Below, piece by piece: positions 1 to 7,741 of a stretch of DNA of 31,296 bases. Both the position numbers and the translations under genes were made by a program. Below the pieces are notes generated by a model. That model ran no database searches, was not told the origin of the DNA, and saw nothing but the letters and a program-made list of their open reading frames with translations. The first letter of the stretch is position 1; the number at the start of each line of letters is the position of its first letter. The stretch comes from CAZTAO01 sp964611645 (GTDB lineage: Bacteria > Armatimonadota > UBA5829): NCBI GenBank assembly GCA_964611645.1, contig CAZTAO010000055.1:1-31296 (forward strand), written 5' to 3'.

Positions 1-22
1 CATAACAATCGACAATTCATGC

Positions 23-36
23 CGAACATCTGTTCG
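23..36. promoter_or_regulatory. LexA-like SOS box (CGAAC-N4-GTTCG)
   Basis: The sequence CGAACATCTGTTCG is a perfect 5-4-5 palindrome of the kind bound by LexA in Bacillus, actinobacteria and several deep-branching phyla. It lies about 30 bases before the small gene at 67. A possible -10 (TATTCA, 37-42) follows directly, so the box would overlap a promoter. The target gene could also lie to the left, outside the window. Assignment rests on the motif alone. Confidence 0.5.
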
Positions 37-66
37 TATTCATGAATTTGGCGTGCACCCGAACTG

Positions 67-300
67 ATGGAAGAGCTTGACAAGCTCGCCGAAGAGGATG
101 CACAGAACTCGAGGGATCTACTCGAGAAGCTTCGGAATCTCGAGAAGAAGCTGATCGAGATCAACCCAGGTCACCCGTTCAGAGCTCTAGTGAACGAAAC
201 AATGCTCGTACACTATAATCGAGTTCAATCAGTCGAGGAGCATCTAGAGCGCTCGAAGACAATCATGGAGATTCAGAAAGACGAAGAAGGGAGGGGGTGA
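67..300 (+). CDS. Small charged coiled-coil protein, unknown function
   Basis: This 77-residue protein matches no family I recognise. It is very rich in Glu, Lys and Leu and most of it reads as amphipathic helix, for example residues 2-33 and 55-75, with a central break around NPGHPF. A short coiled coil is likely. There is no signal peptide or membrane segment. An in-frame stop at 43-45 precedes it and the first ATG is at 67, but no good ribosome binding site is visible. It lies just after a LexA-like box, so damage-inducible expression is possible. The stop codon is only about six bases before the 5S rRNA. Codon use looks normal, but the gene is short and could be spurious. Confidence 0.45.
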   Translation: MEELDKLAEEDAQNSRDLLEKLRNLEKKLIEINPGHPFRALVNETMLVHYNRVQSVEEHLERSKTIMEIQKDEEGRG

Positions 301-306
301 TACTGA

Positions 307-422
307 TGGGTGGTCATACCGGAGAGGGTCCACCCGTTCCCATCCCGAACACGGCAGTTAAGCTCTCCAGGGCCAACGATACTTGGGCGCAAGGCCCCGG
401 GAAAATAGGTTGCCGCCAGGAT
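307..422 (+). rRNA. rrf: 5S ribosomal RNA
   Basis: The stretch contains the conserved 5S core: the loop B/C region CCCATCCCGAACACGG, then AGTTAAGCTCTCCAGGGCC, the helix IV/V segment and the closing GCCGCCA. Helix I can form between TGG(G)TGGT at the 5' end and GCCGCCA at the 3' end, with one bulged G on the 5' side. Length of about 116 nt is normal. No 23S or 16S gene lies next to it: a small protein gene is immediately upstream and a toxin-antitoxin pair downstream, so the 5S is unlinked from any rRNA operon in this window. A strong terminator follows. Exact ends are approximate. Confidence 0.93.
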
Positions 423-430
423 TCACTTTA

Positions 431-474
431 CCAGACGCCCCCGCTCGCAAGAGCGGGGGCGTTTTGGCGTCTGG
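431..474 (+). terminator. Nested intrinsic terminator after the 5S gene
   Basis: A 12-bp stem (ACGCCCCCGCTC, 435-446; GAGCGGGGGCGT, 451-462) closed by a GCAA tetraloop is followed by TTTT. An outer arm pair, CCAGACGCC (431-439) and GGCGTCTGG (466-474), is also perfectly complementary and shares bases with the inner stem, so two alternative folds are possible. Confidence 0.88.
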
Positions 475-476
475 TG

Positions 477-485
477 TGGTATAAT
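477..485 (+). promoter_or_regulatory. Extended -10 promoter for hicBA
   Basis: TGGTATAAT is a perfect TATAAT with the TG of an extended -10, placed just downstream of the 5S terminator and 28 bases before the hicB start. No clear -35 is present at the usual spacing. The same TGTGGTATA core recurs at two other promoters in the window. Confidence 0.65.
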
Positions 486-513
486 GGGAGAAAGGCAGAT
501 ACGGAGCGGCGAT

Positions 514-729
514 ATGATCTTTCACGTAACAATGGAAAAGGCTGAGGATGGCTGGATGGTGGTTGAATGTCCGGCGCTTCCTGGCTGCGTTTCTCAGGGC
601 AAAGACGAGGAAGAGGCGCTGCGAAATATTAAGGAAGCCATTACCGCGTGGCTTTGGGCTGAAGACCAGAAAGCAGTGTCAGCATTGCCGAAGCGGCGAA
701 AGTGCGAGCCGATCATGGTGACAGTGTAG
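514..729 (+). CDS. hicB: HicB-family antitoxin
   Basis: The 71-residue protein fits the HicB-like antitoxin fold: an N-terminal strand (MIFHVTMEK), then DGWMVVECPALPGCVSQGKD, then the helix EEEALRNIKEAITAWL. It should bind and block the HicA RNase encoded four bases downstream. The start at 514 is chosen because GGAG sits seven bases before it and the HicB fold begins there; an upstream ATG at 484 overlaps the promoter. HicB proteins often carry a C-terminal HTH or ribbon-helix-helix domain for autoregulation. This one ends soon after the core with a basic KRRK stretch, so such a domain appears absent. Order is antitoxin then toxin. Confidence 0.87.
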   Translation: MIFHVTMEKAEDGWMVVECPALPGCVSQGKDEEEALRNIKEAITAWLWAEDQKAVSALPKRRKCEPIMVTV

Positions 730-733
730 CCCG

Positions 734-955
734 ATGGGGACACTCGCCAACATCAGCGGCAAGGCTGCCGTAAAGGCATTCCAGAAAGCCGGTTGGACCA
801 AGATCGGGCAAGTGGGAAGCCACGTAGTGCTGGTCAAGCCTGGCGTCCGCGCCAACCTCTCTGTTCCACAGCACAAGGAGTTATCTGTCGGGACTCTGCG
901 CGCGCTCGTTCGGAATGCTGGAATGACCGTGGACGAGTTTCTGGAACTAACGTAA
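734..955 (+). CDS. hicA: HicA-family mRNA interferase toxin
   Basis: The 73-residue protein has the HicA (YcfA-type) layout: SGKAAVKAFQKAGWTKIGQVGSHVVL, then a basic strand, then the C-terminal helix VGTLRALVRNAGMTVDEFLEL. The GSH motif supplies the conserved catalytic histidine (His30) of this dsRBD-like RNase family. In known systems HicA cleaves mRNA and stalls growth until HicB neutralises it. The gene starts four bases after the hicB stop with a poor ribosome binding site, which suggests translational coupling. It looks intact. Confidence 0.9.
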   Translation: MGTLANISGKAAVKAFQKAGWTKIGQVGSHVVLVKPGVRANLSVPQHKELSVGTLRALVRNAGMTVDEFLELT

Positions 956-963
956 CCCCCTCC

Positions 964-1713
964 TCAGAAGTTGAACTTGACCCAGATATGGATCACCTGG
1001 TCATCCGGATTCCACGCCGCCAGCCAGTGATCGCCGTCATTACCCCTGCCAGCCATCGGAAAGCCCGGCGTGGAGAGTACCCTGGTCTGCTCCGTTATCA
1101 CCGGTCGCCACCAGTATGGAGGCATGTGGAAGAATGCCCGACCGATCTTGTCTTGCCGCAGTGGCTGCAACCCCTCCATCTTGGCCAAACGATCCACATC
1201 AGCTCTCGACATCCGCGCCTGCCATAGCCATTCGGTGTCGATGAATCTGCCAAGGCAGTAGTACCTGGAATCGCTCACCGGAATAGGAAACCCGCTAAGC
1301 TGTACAGCCGTCGGTATGCCTTGGTTGACTGCCGGAAAGTCTATCAGTCGGCAATAGCCGACACCAAGCAGAATCGCGGTAGATACCGAGGCAATGAGCA
1401 ACGCTTTGTGGTGGTTGAGGCGCGCAAGCTTGCGCTTTGCGCCGTCGAGTGCGCCGTATCGGTTTAGCAAAGCGTATACTGGGACGGTGATGATGGTGGA
1501 GTAGACGGGGGCCATCATGGGATTCCCAGCTCTGAGTAGTATCCAGATGTACCAAGGCTGAAGCAGAAGACCGGGAGCCGCAAGGGCAACCGGTACAGCC
1601 GTTAGAACCGGATCCCCGTTCCCAAACGTGATCAACATCGCGGCCATAGCGAGAGCGCCGATCACCGCGTTGCAGACCAAGACTCCCAACGTGAACAGCA
1701 GCAGCTTCTTCAT
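964..1713 (-). CDS. Multi-pass membrane protein, unknown function
   Basis: I do not recognise a family for this 249-residue protein. The N-terminal half is hydrophobic, with likely membrane spans at about residues 4-30, 34-60, 64-85 and 104-123. The remaining 125 residues are soluble and include an Arg/Trp-rich stretch (FFHMPPYWWRPV). The C-terminal part is probably extracytoplasmic or cytoplasmic depending on topology, which I cannot fix. The ATG at 1713 is preceded by GAGG a few bases upstream. The gene converges on hicBA with only eight bases between stops, and is divergent from the beta-helix gene at 1918. No catalytic motif stands out. Confidence 0.75.
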   Translation of the reverse strand: MKKLLLFTLGVLVCNAVIGALAMAAMLITFGNGDPVLTAVPVALAAPGLLLQPWYIWILLRAGNPMMAPVYSTIITVPVYALLNRYGALDGAKRKLARLNHHKALLIASVSTAILLGVGYCRLIDFPAVNQGIPTAVQLSGFPIPVSDSRYYCLGRFIDTEWLWQARMSRADVDRLAKMEGLQPLRQDKIGRAFFHMPPYWWRPVITEQTRVLSTPGFPMAGRGNDGDHWLAAWNPDDQVIHIWVKFNF

Positions 1714-1866
1714 CTCATTTCCTCGTTTGCTTGTGGGCGATGGCCTGCTCTCGATGTTTCGTTTGGCCTGACCTTATGCTACGGCGCGGGAGTGAGGTTG
1801 TCAACCTGGTTTGAGGCTACAAGACGCCTCAGTAGCCTGCTGCAGGGGCGTTTTCTGGCGCATACA

Positions 1867-1875
1867 TGGTAGAAT
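1867..1875 (+). promoter_or_regulatory. Extended -10 promoter for the beta-helix lipoprotein
   Basis: TGGTAGAAT gives a TG-extended -10 (TAGAAT, 1870-1875) about 43 bases before the start at 1918. No convincing -35 is seen. It resembles the other extended -10 elements in this window. Confidence 0.4.
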
Positions 1876-1917
1876 GTGAACAAGCGATTTCCACTCTCCG
1901 AATTGAGGTGTGTTTAT

Positions 1918-4743
1918 ATGAAGAATCTGGTTCTGGTTATGTTGTTGCTGGCGCTTGTGGCGTGTTGTACTTGCTCCAGCGCTGAGTATTTGATTGTTAA
2001 TGCTCCCGACGAGACGGTTGCTCCTCCGCCCAGCGGATACTTCACGACCCTGCAAGCGGCTGTCGACAAGGCTGTAGCAGGCGACGAAATAGGCGTTGGC
2101 GCAGGCAACTACATGGAGGACGTAGTTATCAGCAAGCCAAACCTCAGAATAATTGCGTATGATGGCTCCAGGGTTCATGGGACAATAACCATAACGGCTC
2201 CAGGGGTCCAGATAACTAACCTCACGGTGATCGACGAGAACCGCTGCATTGTGCTCGGGCCTGAAGCGGGCAAGTGCAGGCTCTTTCTGAACCGATTTGC
2301 TGTCTCATCCCCGAACGGCATTGCACTGGAATTTGCCGGGACGGAGACGCGGGGAACGGAGATTGTGGAGAACCAATTCTACACCTCAGGCGGCATGAAT
2401 CCCGACACTGACTCCCGAGGACTCAAACACAACTGGAAACCTTTTGACCGGGCCGAGATTGGCATTCTTGTCACCGGCAAGAGCGAAGCCGACGGTCCGC
2501 CGCTGCACATTCACCACAATCGGATTTCCGGTTTCCGCACTGGCCTGGCAATTGAAAAGGAGACCACTGGGAACGCCCTGGGCGTGGCTATCTGGAAGAA
2601 CCGCATTACCGGCAACACCAACGGCGTAAAGATCCTGGCGAGTGGCTGCACAATCGAGGATAACAACGTCGCCCGCAGTACCGGCACTGGATTGGTTTGC
2701 GCAGGCAAGGGCAACGTCGTCGTGGCGAATCGGGTTGTGGACAGCGGAGCTTGGGGACTGAATATCACGAACACGAATGCGCATAACAATATCATCATTC
2801 GCAGCCTGCAGGGAGGCATTCATGCGGATGGCACGTGCCTGCTCGCGCACAATACGCTCGTCGGCAATGGTGGTTGGGCATTGGGAGTTGGGAAAGAGCC
2901 GGATGTCAGGTTCGTCAATAATCTTGTCGATCACAAGGGGCCTGCTTATGAGGCGTCAGGCGGGATAAGGCGAGAGCACAATGTTTACGCCAACGGCCCA
3001 ACTCCGGCGGGTACGGAACAGTCGGCAAAGAGCGGAAAGGTAGCCTATCGGAACCCTCCGACCGACGACTTCCGCCCGATGCCCGACAGCGCCGCAGTTG
3101 ACGCGGGGATCCTATTAGAGGATATCAGGCGGGACGCCGATAACGCAGGAAGGCGGGTCGGTCGCGCGCCGGATGCCGGGGCATTTGAAGTTGGACCAGT
3201 GAAAGCTTCCGGGCGGCAGTGGTGGGTTTCTCCAACAGGCAGCGATGAAACAGGTGACGGTAGCAGAGCCAAGCCATTCGCATCCGTGGGCAAGGCGGCG
3301 GAAAAGGCCGAACCTGACGACCGCGTGTACATGCTGGCGGGAGTGTACAAGGCAAGGTCGGCGGAGACTGACACCGATTCCCGCCGCACACCAAATGCGG
3401 GAGTGTATGCCGGCGAGCAGATCATCACCTGCGCCGGAGCGGAAGGCCATCCGGTCAGGATTATGCCTGCACCGGGAGTCAGCCGAGCGGGGAGCCTGGT
3501 AAAGGTATTTGAGGCTAAGAAGCCTCTGGAGATGGCTGAGGCAAAGGGCGGGAAAGTGGTGGTGGAAGGCGGCAGTTGGATTCTCCACAACTGCGTTCAC
3601 CTATCTATCGAAGGGATTGAGTTTCGAGAGTCGCCGCATAACGTCATCCACCTTGGCAACCGGTCCTCGCACAATGCGATCCGGGACTGTGTTTTCATCA
3701 ACTGCCCCACCAAGACCCCGGAAGGTCGCGGATGGCACGCCGGCATCACCGGCTCAGGGCCGGAGGCCGACGACAATGTGATAGAAAACAATGTCTTCGA
3801 CCGCCGCCCAAACACTGATTACGTGTACCAGGAGAGCGACGCGATCAACCCATTCGAGGGAGCATGGTCGCAGCGATGGATCATCCGGGGCAACAAGTTC
3901 GCAGGGTACGAAAAGCTTCAGCTTGGCTCCGGCGGCAGACCCGACTACACCACCCTTGGTTCTCCTCCGACTTACCACCTTATCGAGAACAACGAGTTCT
4001 TCGAAATGAACAGGGCGATACACATCAAGAGTTCCGACAACATCTTCCGGCGCAACTACATCCACGATCTGGTCCCGGGCTATGTAAGCGAATGGGTGGG
4101 GATGATGAACCGCAGCGGTAGCCGGAACGTCTACGACGGCAACCGCGTGGTCGGCTGCCCTTACGCCGGGCTGCTCATTTTGGGTGACGACAACACTGCA
4201 GTCAACAACATTTTCGAGAACTGCGAGACCGGGGTGCTGGTTGCGTACATGGAGTTTGGAGCAAGCCCTGCGGGGTTCACGCGCGTACTCCACAACACTT
4301 TCGTCAACAGTCTAAGGGCGGTACAGGTGGAGCCCAAGTGCAGCGCCTCAGTCTACAATAACCTGATATATAACTCCCTGGATTTCCAGAAGACGCCTCC
4401 AACCGCCCCCACAATCGTAGGCGAGGGAAGTGGGGTGTTTCCTCTGGAGAAACTGTCCTGGTCTCTCTTCTCCAGATTCTCCTATAAGGAGCCCGGGGCC
4501 GTTCACGCAGGCCACAATCTTTTCTGGAATGCCGAACCCGCATACCTGCGCAACTACGAAGGCGGACACGGGGACATATACGCCGATCCGCTGTTCGTGG
4601 ACCCGGCGAAGGGCGACTACCGGCTGAGAACGCAAAGCCCGGCGCGAAAGTCGGGCAGATCGCTGGATATTGGACACGACGCTGACGGAAAGTGCCGACC
4701 GCAGGACAGCCCGGATGTAGGGGCGTTGCAGTTTCAGAAATAG
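1918..4743 (+). CDS. Secreted right-handed parallel beta-helix lipoprotein
   Basis: The 941-residue product starts with a hydrophobic signal (KNLVLVMLLLALVACC). LVAC at residues 13-16 fits a lipobox, so it may be lipid-anchored; cleavage after SSA is the alternative. Two beta-helix modules follow. The first (about 25-410) has many N-x-I/V rungs such as ENNVARSTGTGLV. The second (about 440-930) opens with WWVSPTGSDETGDGSRAKPF, the DUF1565-type entry sequence, and continues with rungs such as ENNEFFEMNRAIHIK. Both modules end in a DAGAFE or DVGALQF motif. Such proteins often bind or cleave polysaccharides; no lyase catalytic set is evident to me. The start is set by GAGGTG seven bases upstream; an earlier in-frame ATG at 1876 has no site. 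Confidence 0.88.
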   Translation: MKNLVLVMLLLALVACCTCSSAEYLIVNAPDETVAPPPSGYFTTLQAAVDKAVAGDEIGVGAGNYMEDVVISKPNLRIIAYDGSRVHGTITITAPGVQITNLTVIDENRCIVLGPEAGKCRLFLNRFAVSSPNGIALEFAGTETRGTEIVENQFYTSGGMNPDTDSRGLKHNWKPFDRAEIGILVTGKSEADGPPLHIHHNRISGFRTGLAIEKETTGNALGVAIWKNRITGNTNGVKILASGCTIEDNNVARSTGTGLVCAGKGNVVVANRVVDSGAWGLNITNTNAHNNIIIRSLQGGIHADGTCLLAHNTLVGNGGWALGVGKEPDVRFVNNLVDHKGPAYEASGGIRREHNVYANGPTPAGTEQSAKSGKVAYRNPPTDDFRPMPDSAAVDAGILLEDIRRDADNAGRRVGRAPDAGAFEVGPVKASGRQWWVSPTGSDETGDGSRAKPFASVGKAAEKAEPDDRVYMLAGVYKARSAETDTDSRRTPNAGVYAGEQIITCAGAEGHPVRIMPAPGVSRAGSLVKVFEAKKPLEMAEAKGGKVVVEGGSWILHNCVHLSIEGIEFRESPHNVIHLGNRSSHNAIRDCVFINCPTKTPEGRGWHAGITGSGPEADDNVIENNVFDRRPNTDYVYQESDAINPFEGAWSQRWIIRGNKFAGYEKLQLGSGGRPDYTTLGSPPTYHLIENNEFFEMNRAIHIKSSDNIFRRNYIHDLVPGYVSEWVGMMNRSGSRNVYDGNRVVGCPYAGLLILGDDNTAVNNIFENCETGVLVAYMEFGASPAGFTRVLHNTFVNSLRAVQVEPKCSASVYNNLIYNSLDFQKTPPTAPTIVGEGSGVFPLEKLSWSLFSRFSYKEPGAVHAGHNLFWNAEPAYLRNYEGGHGDIYADPLFVDPAKGDYRLRTQSPARKSGRSLDIGHDADGKCRPQDSPDVGALQFQK

Positions 4744-4823
4744 GCATATTCTGCTGTGGCTCGCGCTCGCGTGTATTCCAACCGGCGGAAAGTTGTTCCT
4801 CTCAAGAAACCTCACAAAAAGCC

Positions 4824-4852
4824 TTGACATGTGTCATCTAGGGTGGTATCAT
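4824..4852 (+). promoter_or_regulatory. Sigma-70 promoter of nrdR
   Basis: TTGACA (4824-4829), a 17-bp spacer and TATCAT (4847-4852) form a near-consensus promoter. TGG before the -10 adds an extended element. The predicted start at about 4859-4861 coincides with the NrdR box. Confidence 0.88.
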
Positions 4853-4860
4853 CTGAGTTA

Positions 4861-4876
4861 CCCCTATATGTAGCGT
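4861..4876. promoter_or_regulatory. NrdR box at the nrdR transcription start
   Basis: The 16-mer at 4861-4876 (CCCCTATATGTAGCGT) fits the NrdR-box consensus acaCwAtATaTwGtgt in its core, CTATATGTAG. NrdR boxes usually come in pairs about three helical turns apart. The matching upstream position (4829-4844) has only a right half-site (ATCTAGGGT) inside the promoter spacer. Binding here would block the start of nrdR transcription, giving autoregulation. Confidence 0.75.
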
Positions 4877-4889
4877 TTGCGAGGTGGCT

Positions 4890-5354
4890 ATGCGGTGCCC
4901 GTTTTGTGGTAATGATGAGGACAGAGTTCTTGAGTCCAGAGGTTCCCAAGGTGGCTCCGCGGTGCGCCGGCGGCGCGAGTGTTCCTCCTGCCAGAGGCGC
5001 TATACTACATACGAGCAGATCGAGCTGCCCATAGTGTTGGTGGTGAAGAGGAACGGACGGCGCGAGGTGCTGGATCGGGGGAAACTGCTCGCCGGTATGG
5101 TGGTTGCCTGCCGCAAGCGCCCGGTTCCTATTGAGAGGCTGGACGAAGCTGTCAATAGCATCGAGCAGGCGATCCACGACCAGGGGCTGCGGGAGATAGA
5201 CTCCATGGCGCTTGGGGAGATGGTCTCCGAGGAACTGCGCAAGATCGATCACGTGGCGTTTGTCAGGTTCGCGTCGGTCTACAGGCAGTTCGAGGACGTG
5301 GAGCAGTTCAAGGATATACTAGAGGGGCTGGATTCTACAAAATCACGGATATGA
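4890..5354 (+). CDS. nrdR: Transcriptional repressor NrdR
   Basis: The 154-residue protein is a full-length NrdR. It has an N-terminal zinc ribbon (Cys3, Cys6, Cys31, Cys34; MRCPFCG and ECSSCQRRYTTYE) and an ATP-cone from about residue 46 to 136 that senses ATP and dATP. NrdR represses ribonucleotide reductase genes when dATP is plentiful. A GTG at 4884 is in frame, but NrdR proteins start with M-K/R-C-P-x-C, and GAGG at 4881-4884 is well placed for the ATG at 4890. The gene sits 73 bases before the class II reductase, its natural target, with its own NrdR box upstream and a hairpin between the two genes. Confidence 0.97.
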   Translation: MRCPFCGNDEDRVLESRGSQGGSAVRRRRECSSCQRRYTTYEQIELPIVLVVKRNGRREVLDRGKLLAGMVVACRKRPVPIERLDEAVNSIEQAIHDQGLREIDSMALGEMVSEELRKIDHVAFVRFASVYRQFEDVEQFKDILEGLDSTKSRI

Positions 5355-5370
5355 TTCACAGTGTGGTCTC

Positions 5371-5395
5371 AGGGCGCGCGGCGCCCTTTTGTTTT
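5371..5395 (+). terminator. Intrinsic terminator between nrdR and the reductase gene
   Basis: AGGGCGC (5371-5377), loop GCG and GCGCCCT (5381-5387) form a 7-bp GC-rich stem followed by TTTGTTTTT. It lies 33 bases before the reductase start, with no obvious new promoter between, so it probably acts as a partial terminator that lowers reductase read-through. Confidence 0.78.
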
Positions 5396-5427
5396 TGTCA
5401 GGTTATAGATCGTGGAGGGGGAAGAAA

Positions 5428-7653
5428 ATGCTTACGAAGAATGCACTCACAGTTTTGGAGAAGAGGTACTTCCGGAGAGATGAAAACGGCAAACCGCTGG
5501 AGGATGCCGACGGCCTTTTCAAGCGCGTGGCGGATGCCATAGCGGGGGCTGAGCTCAGCTACGGCAAGTCCCAGAAGCACGTCACGGGTCTGGCGCACGA
5601 GTTCAGGGACATAATGCAGTCGCTGGATTTCCTGCCCAACAGCCCTACGCTGATGAACGCGGGCCGGGATCTGGGGCAGTTGTCAGCCTGCTTCGTGCTG
5701 CCTATCTTGGACAGCATGGAGAGTATCTTTGAGACCATCAAGCACACAGCCCTCATCCACAAGAGCGGCGGCGGCACTGGCTTTGCTTTCTCCAGACTCC
5801 GCCAGGCCAACGACCTGGTGCAGTCCACCAATGGCGTCTCCAGCGGCCCTATTTCCTTTATGGGGGTCTTCAACGGCGCCACCGAGGCTATCAAGCAGGG
5901 TGGAACGAGGCGTGGGGCGAACATGGGATGCCTGCGGGTGGACCATCCGGATATCATCGACTTCATCACCTGCAAGCAGGACACCACCAAGCTCACCAAC
6001 TTCAACATCAGCGTTCTGGCTACCGACAAGTTTATGGATGCGGTCCGCACGGACGGAGACTTCGACCTGGTTAGCCCTCGCAACAAAGAGGTGGTCAGGA
6101 CGGTCAAAGCCCGCAAGATATTCGACCTGATTGTGAACATGGCCTGGAAGAACGGGGAACCGGGTGTGATCTTCATCGACAGGATCAACCGCGACAACCC
6201 CACCCCTCAACTTGGCGAAATAGAGAGCACAAACCCCTGCGGAGAGCAGCCACTGCTGCCGTATGAGTCGTGCAACCTTGGCTCGATCAACCTTGCCAAC
6301 ATGCTGGACGGAAGCGGCGACGAGTTGGCCATTGACTACAAGAAGCTGGGCAAAACGGTGCGGTTGGCAGTCCGGTTCCTGGACAACGTAATCGACGTCA
6401 ACAAGTACCCGCTCGATGCCATCTCGGAGGTCACCCGGGGCAACCGCAAGATTGGCCTTGGTGTTATGGGCTTCGCTGATATGCTTCTTCAACTGGGCGT
6501 CCCCTACGACTCGGAGGAGTGCATTGCTCTCGCTGAGCAGGTGATGAGCTTCATCTCCAACGAGGCCCGAAAGGCTTCCTGCGAACTGGCCGAGGAGCGA
6601 GGGGTATTCCCGAACTTCACCGGCAGCATCTACGACAAGGCAGACGGTCTCCGCATCCGCAATGCCACCACCACCACCATCGCCCCAACCGGCACTCTGA
6701 GCATTATTGCAGCCTGCTCGAGCGGGGTGGAGCCGCTGTTTGCCATCAGCTACGTGAAGCGGGTCATGGATGGGACGGAGCTTGTGGAGGTGAACCCGCA
6801 CTTCGAGAAAGTGGCGCGGGACATGGGCTTCTACAGCGAGGACCTGATGCGCAAGATTGCGGAACACGGAAGCGTTAGAGGTCTGCCGGAGATTCCTTCG
6901 GATGTCCAACGGGTATACGCCACGGCCTTGGACATTGCGCCGGAATGGCACGTGCGGGTTCAGGCGGCTTTCCAGAGGTTCACCGACAATGCAGTCTCAA
7001 AGACAGTGAACTTCCCCGAAGACGCGACCCCGGACCACGTTCGAGAGGTCTACGAACTGGCGTACCAGGAGGGCTGCAAGGGCGCCACGATCTATCGGTA
7101 CGGCAGCAGAGATGCCCAGGTTCTCAACATCGCGGGCAAAGACAAGAAGCCTGAAGAACTGGCGGCGGTAGCGCGCGGACCGAGACCCAGGCCCTGCAGG
7201 ACCTACGGCAGCACTGAGCGAATGGAAACGGGCTGTGGTAATCTGTATGTCACAATAAACGAAGATGAGAACGGCCTGTGCGAAGTATTCACCGCGATGG
7301 GCAAAGCCGGAGGGTGCGCGGGCAGCCAGCTTGAGGCTGTCGGCAGGCTGATTTCCCTGTCCCTGAGGGCCGGTGTTGATGCCGATTCCATCAAGAAGCA
7401 TCTCAGGGGCATCCGGTGTCCGCACCCGGCGTGGGGCAATGGCGGAAGCGTGCTCTCCTGCGCGGATGCCATCGCTATCTCCATAGACCACTATCTCGAG
7501 GAGAAGCGCACAGGCGTAGCCACCGACAGCATCAGGAAGATCGAGGACACTCTCGATATGAGAGTCGGCGCGTGCCCGGACTGCGGCTGCGAGGTCGTGC
7601 ACGAGTCCGGCTGCGTAGTCTGCAAGTTCTGCGGATATAGTAAGTGCGGGTAG
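5428..7653 (+). CDS. nrdJ: Adenosylcobalamin-dependent (class II) ribonucleotide reductase
   Basis: The 741-residue protein reduces ribonucleotides to deoxyribonucleotides using a B12-generated thiyl radical. The redox cysteine pair is Cys88 (GQLSACFVLP) and Cys282 (YESCNLGSINL). The active-site set is Asn269, Cys271 and Glu273 (STNPCGEQ). Loop sequence GGTRRGANMG is typical. The N-terminus lacks an ATP-cone and starts straight into the reductase fold. A TSCPD-type domain follows (about 625-700, GKAGGCAGSQLEAVGRL), and the C-terminus is a Cys-rich tail (CPDCGC...CKFCGYSKCG) that probably re-reduces the active site or binds zinc. The start at 5428 has a strong GGAGGGGGAAG site; an in-frame ATG at 5389 lies within the terminator. 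No B and R2 partner genes are present, as expected for class II. Confidence 0.96.
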   Translation: MLTKNALTVLEKRYFRRDENGKPLEDADGLFKRVADAIAGAELSYGKSQKHVTGLAHEFRDIMQSLDFLPNSPTLMNAGRDLGQLSACFVLPILDSMESIFETIKHTALIHKSGGGTGFAFSRLRQANDLVQSTNGVSSGPISFMGVFNGATEAIKQGGTRRGANMGCLRVDHPDIIDFITCKQDTTKLTNFNISVLATDKFMDAVRTDGDFDLVSPRNKEVVRTVKARKIFDLIVNMAWKNGEPGVIFIDRINRDNPTPQLGEIESTNPCGEQPLLPYESCNLGSINLANMLDGSGDELAIDYKKLGKTVRLAVRFLDNVIDVNKYPLDAISEVTRGNRKIGLGVMGFADMLLQLGVPYDSEECIALAEQVMSFISNEARKASCELAEERGVFPNFTGSIYDKADGLRIRNATTTTIAPTGTLSIIAACSSGVEPLFAISYVKRVMDGTELVEVNPHFEKVARDMGFYSEDLMRKIAEHGSVRGLPEIPSDVQRVYATALDIAPEWHVRVQAAFQRFTDNAVSKTVNFPEDATPDHVREVYELAYQEGCKGATIYRYGSRDAQVLNIAGKDKKPEELAAVARGPRPRPCRTYGSTERMETGCGNLYVTINEDENGLCEVFTAMGKAGGCAGSQLEAVGRLISLSLRAGVDADSIKKHLRGIRCPHPAWGNGGSVLSCADAIAISIDHYLEEKRTGVATDSIRKIEDTLDMRVGACPDCGCEVVHESGCVVCKFCGYSKCG

Positions 7654-7661
7654 AAGTTGCT

Positions 7662-7706
7662 CCCTCGCCCACCGCAGTGGGAGAGGGCTGGGGTGAGGGA
7701 CTTCTG
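7662..7706. repeat. C-rich palindromic intergenic repeat, copy after the reductase
   Basis: CCCTCGCCCAC (7662-7672) and GTGGGAGAGGG (7677-7687) pair over 10 of 11 positions, followed by the family tail CTGGGGTGAGGG. It begins nine bases after the reductase stop codon. The same design recurs at 11466, 21159 and 21275. Confidence 0.75.
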
Positions 7707-7741
7707 GCGTAAGGTTATTCAGAACTGTTAGGTGGTAGGAA

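Noticed and set aside
297..545. Open frame of 82 codons over the 5S region
   Set aside because: It is the 5S rRNA plus terminator read as protein; no family similarity.
5683..6951. 422-codon minus-strand frame opposite the ribonucleotide reductase
   Set aside because: Antisense shadow; the plus strand encodes a complete, motif-rich enzyme.
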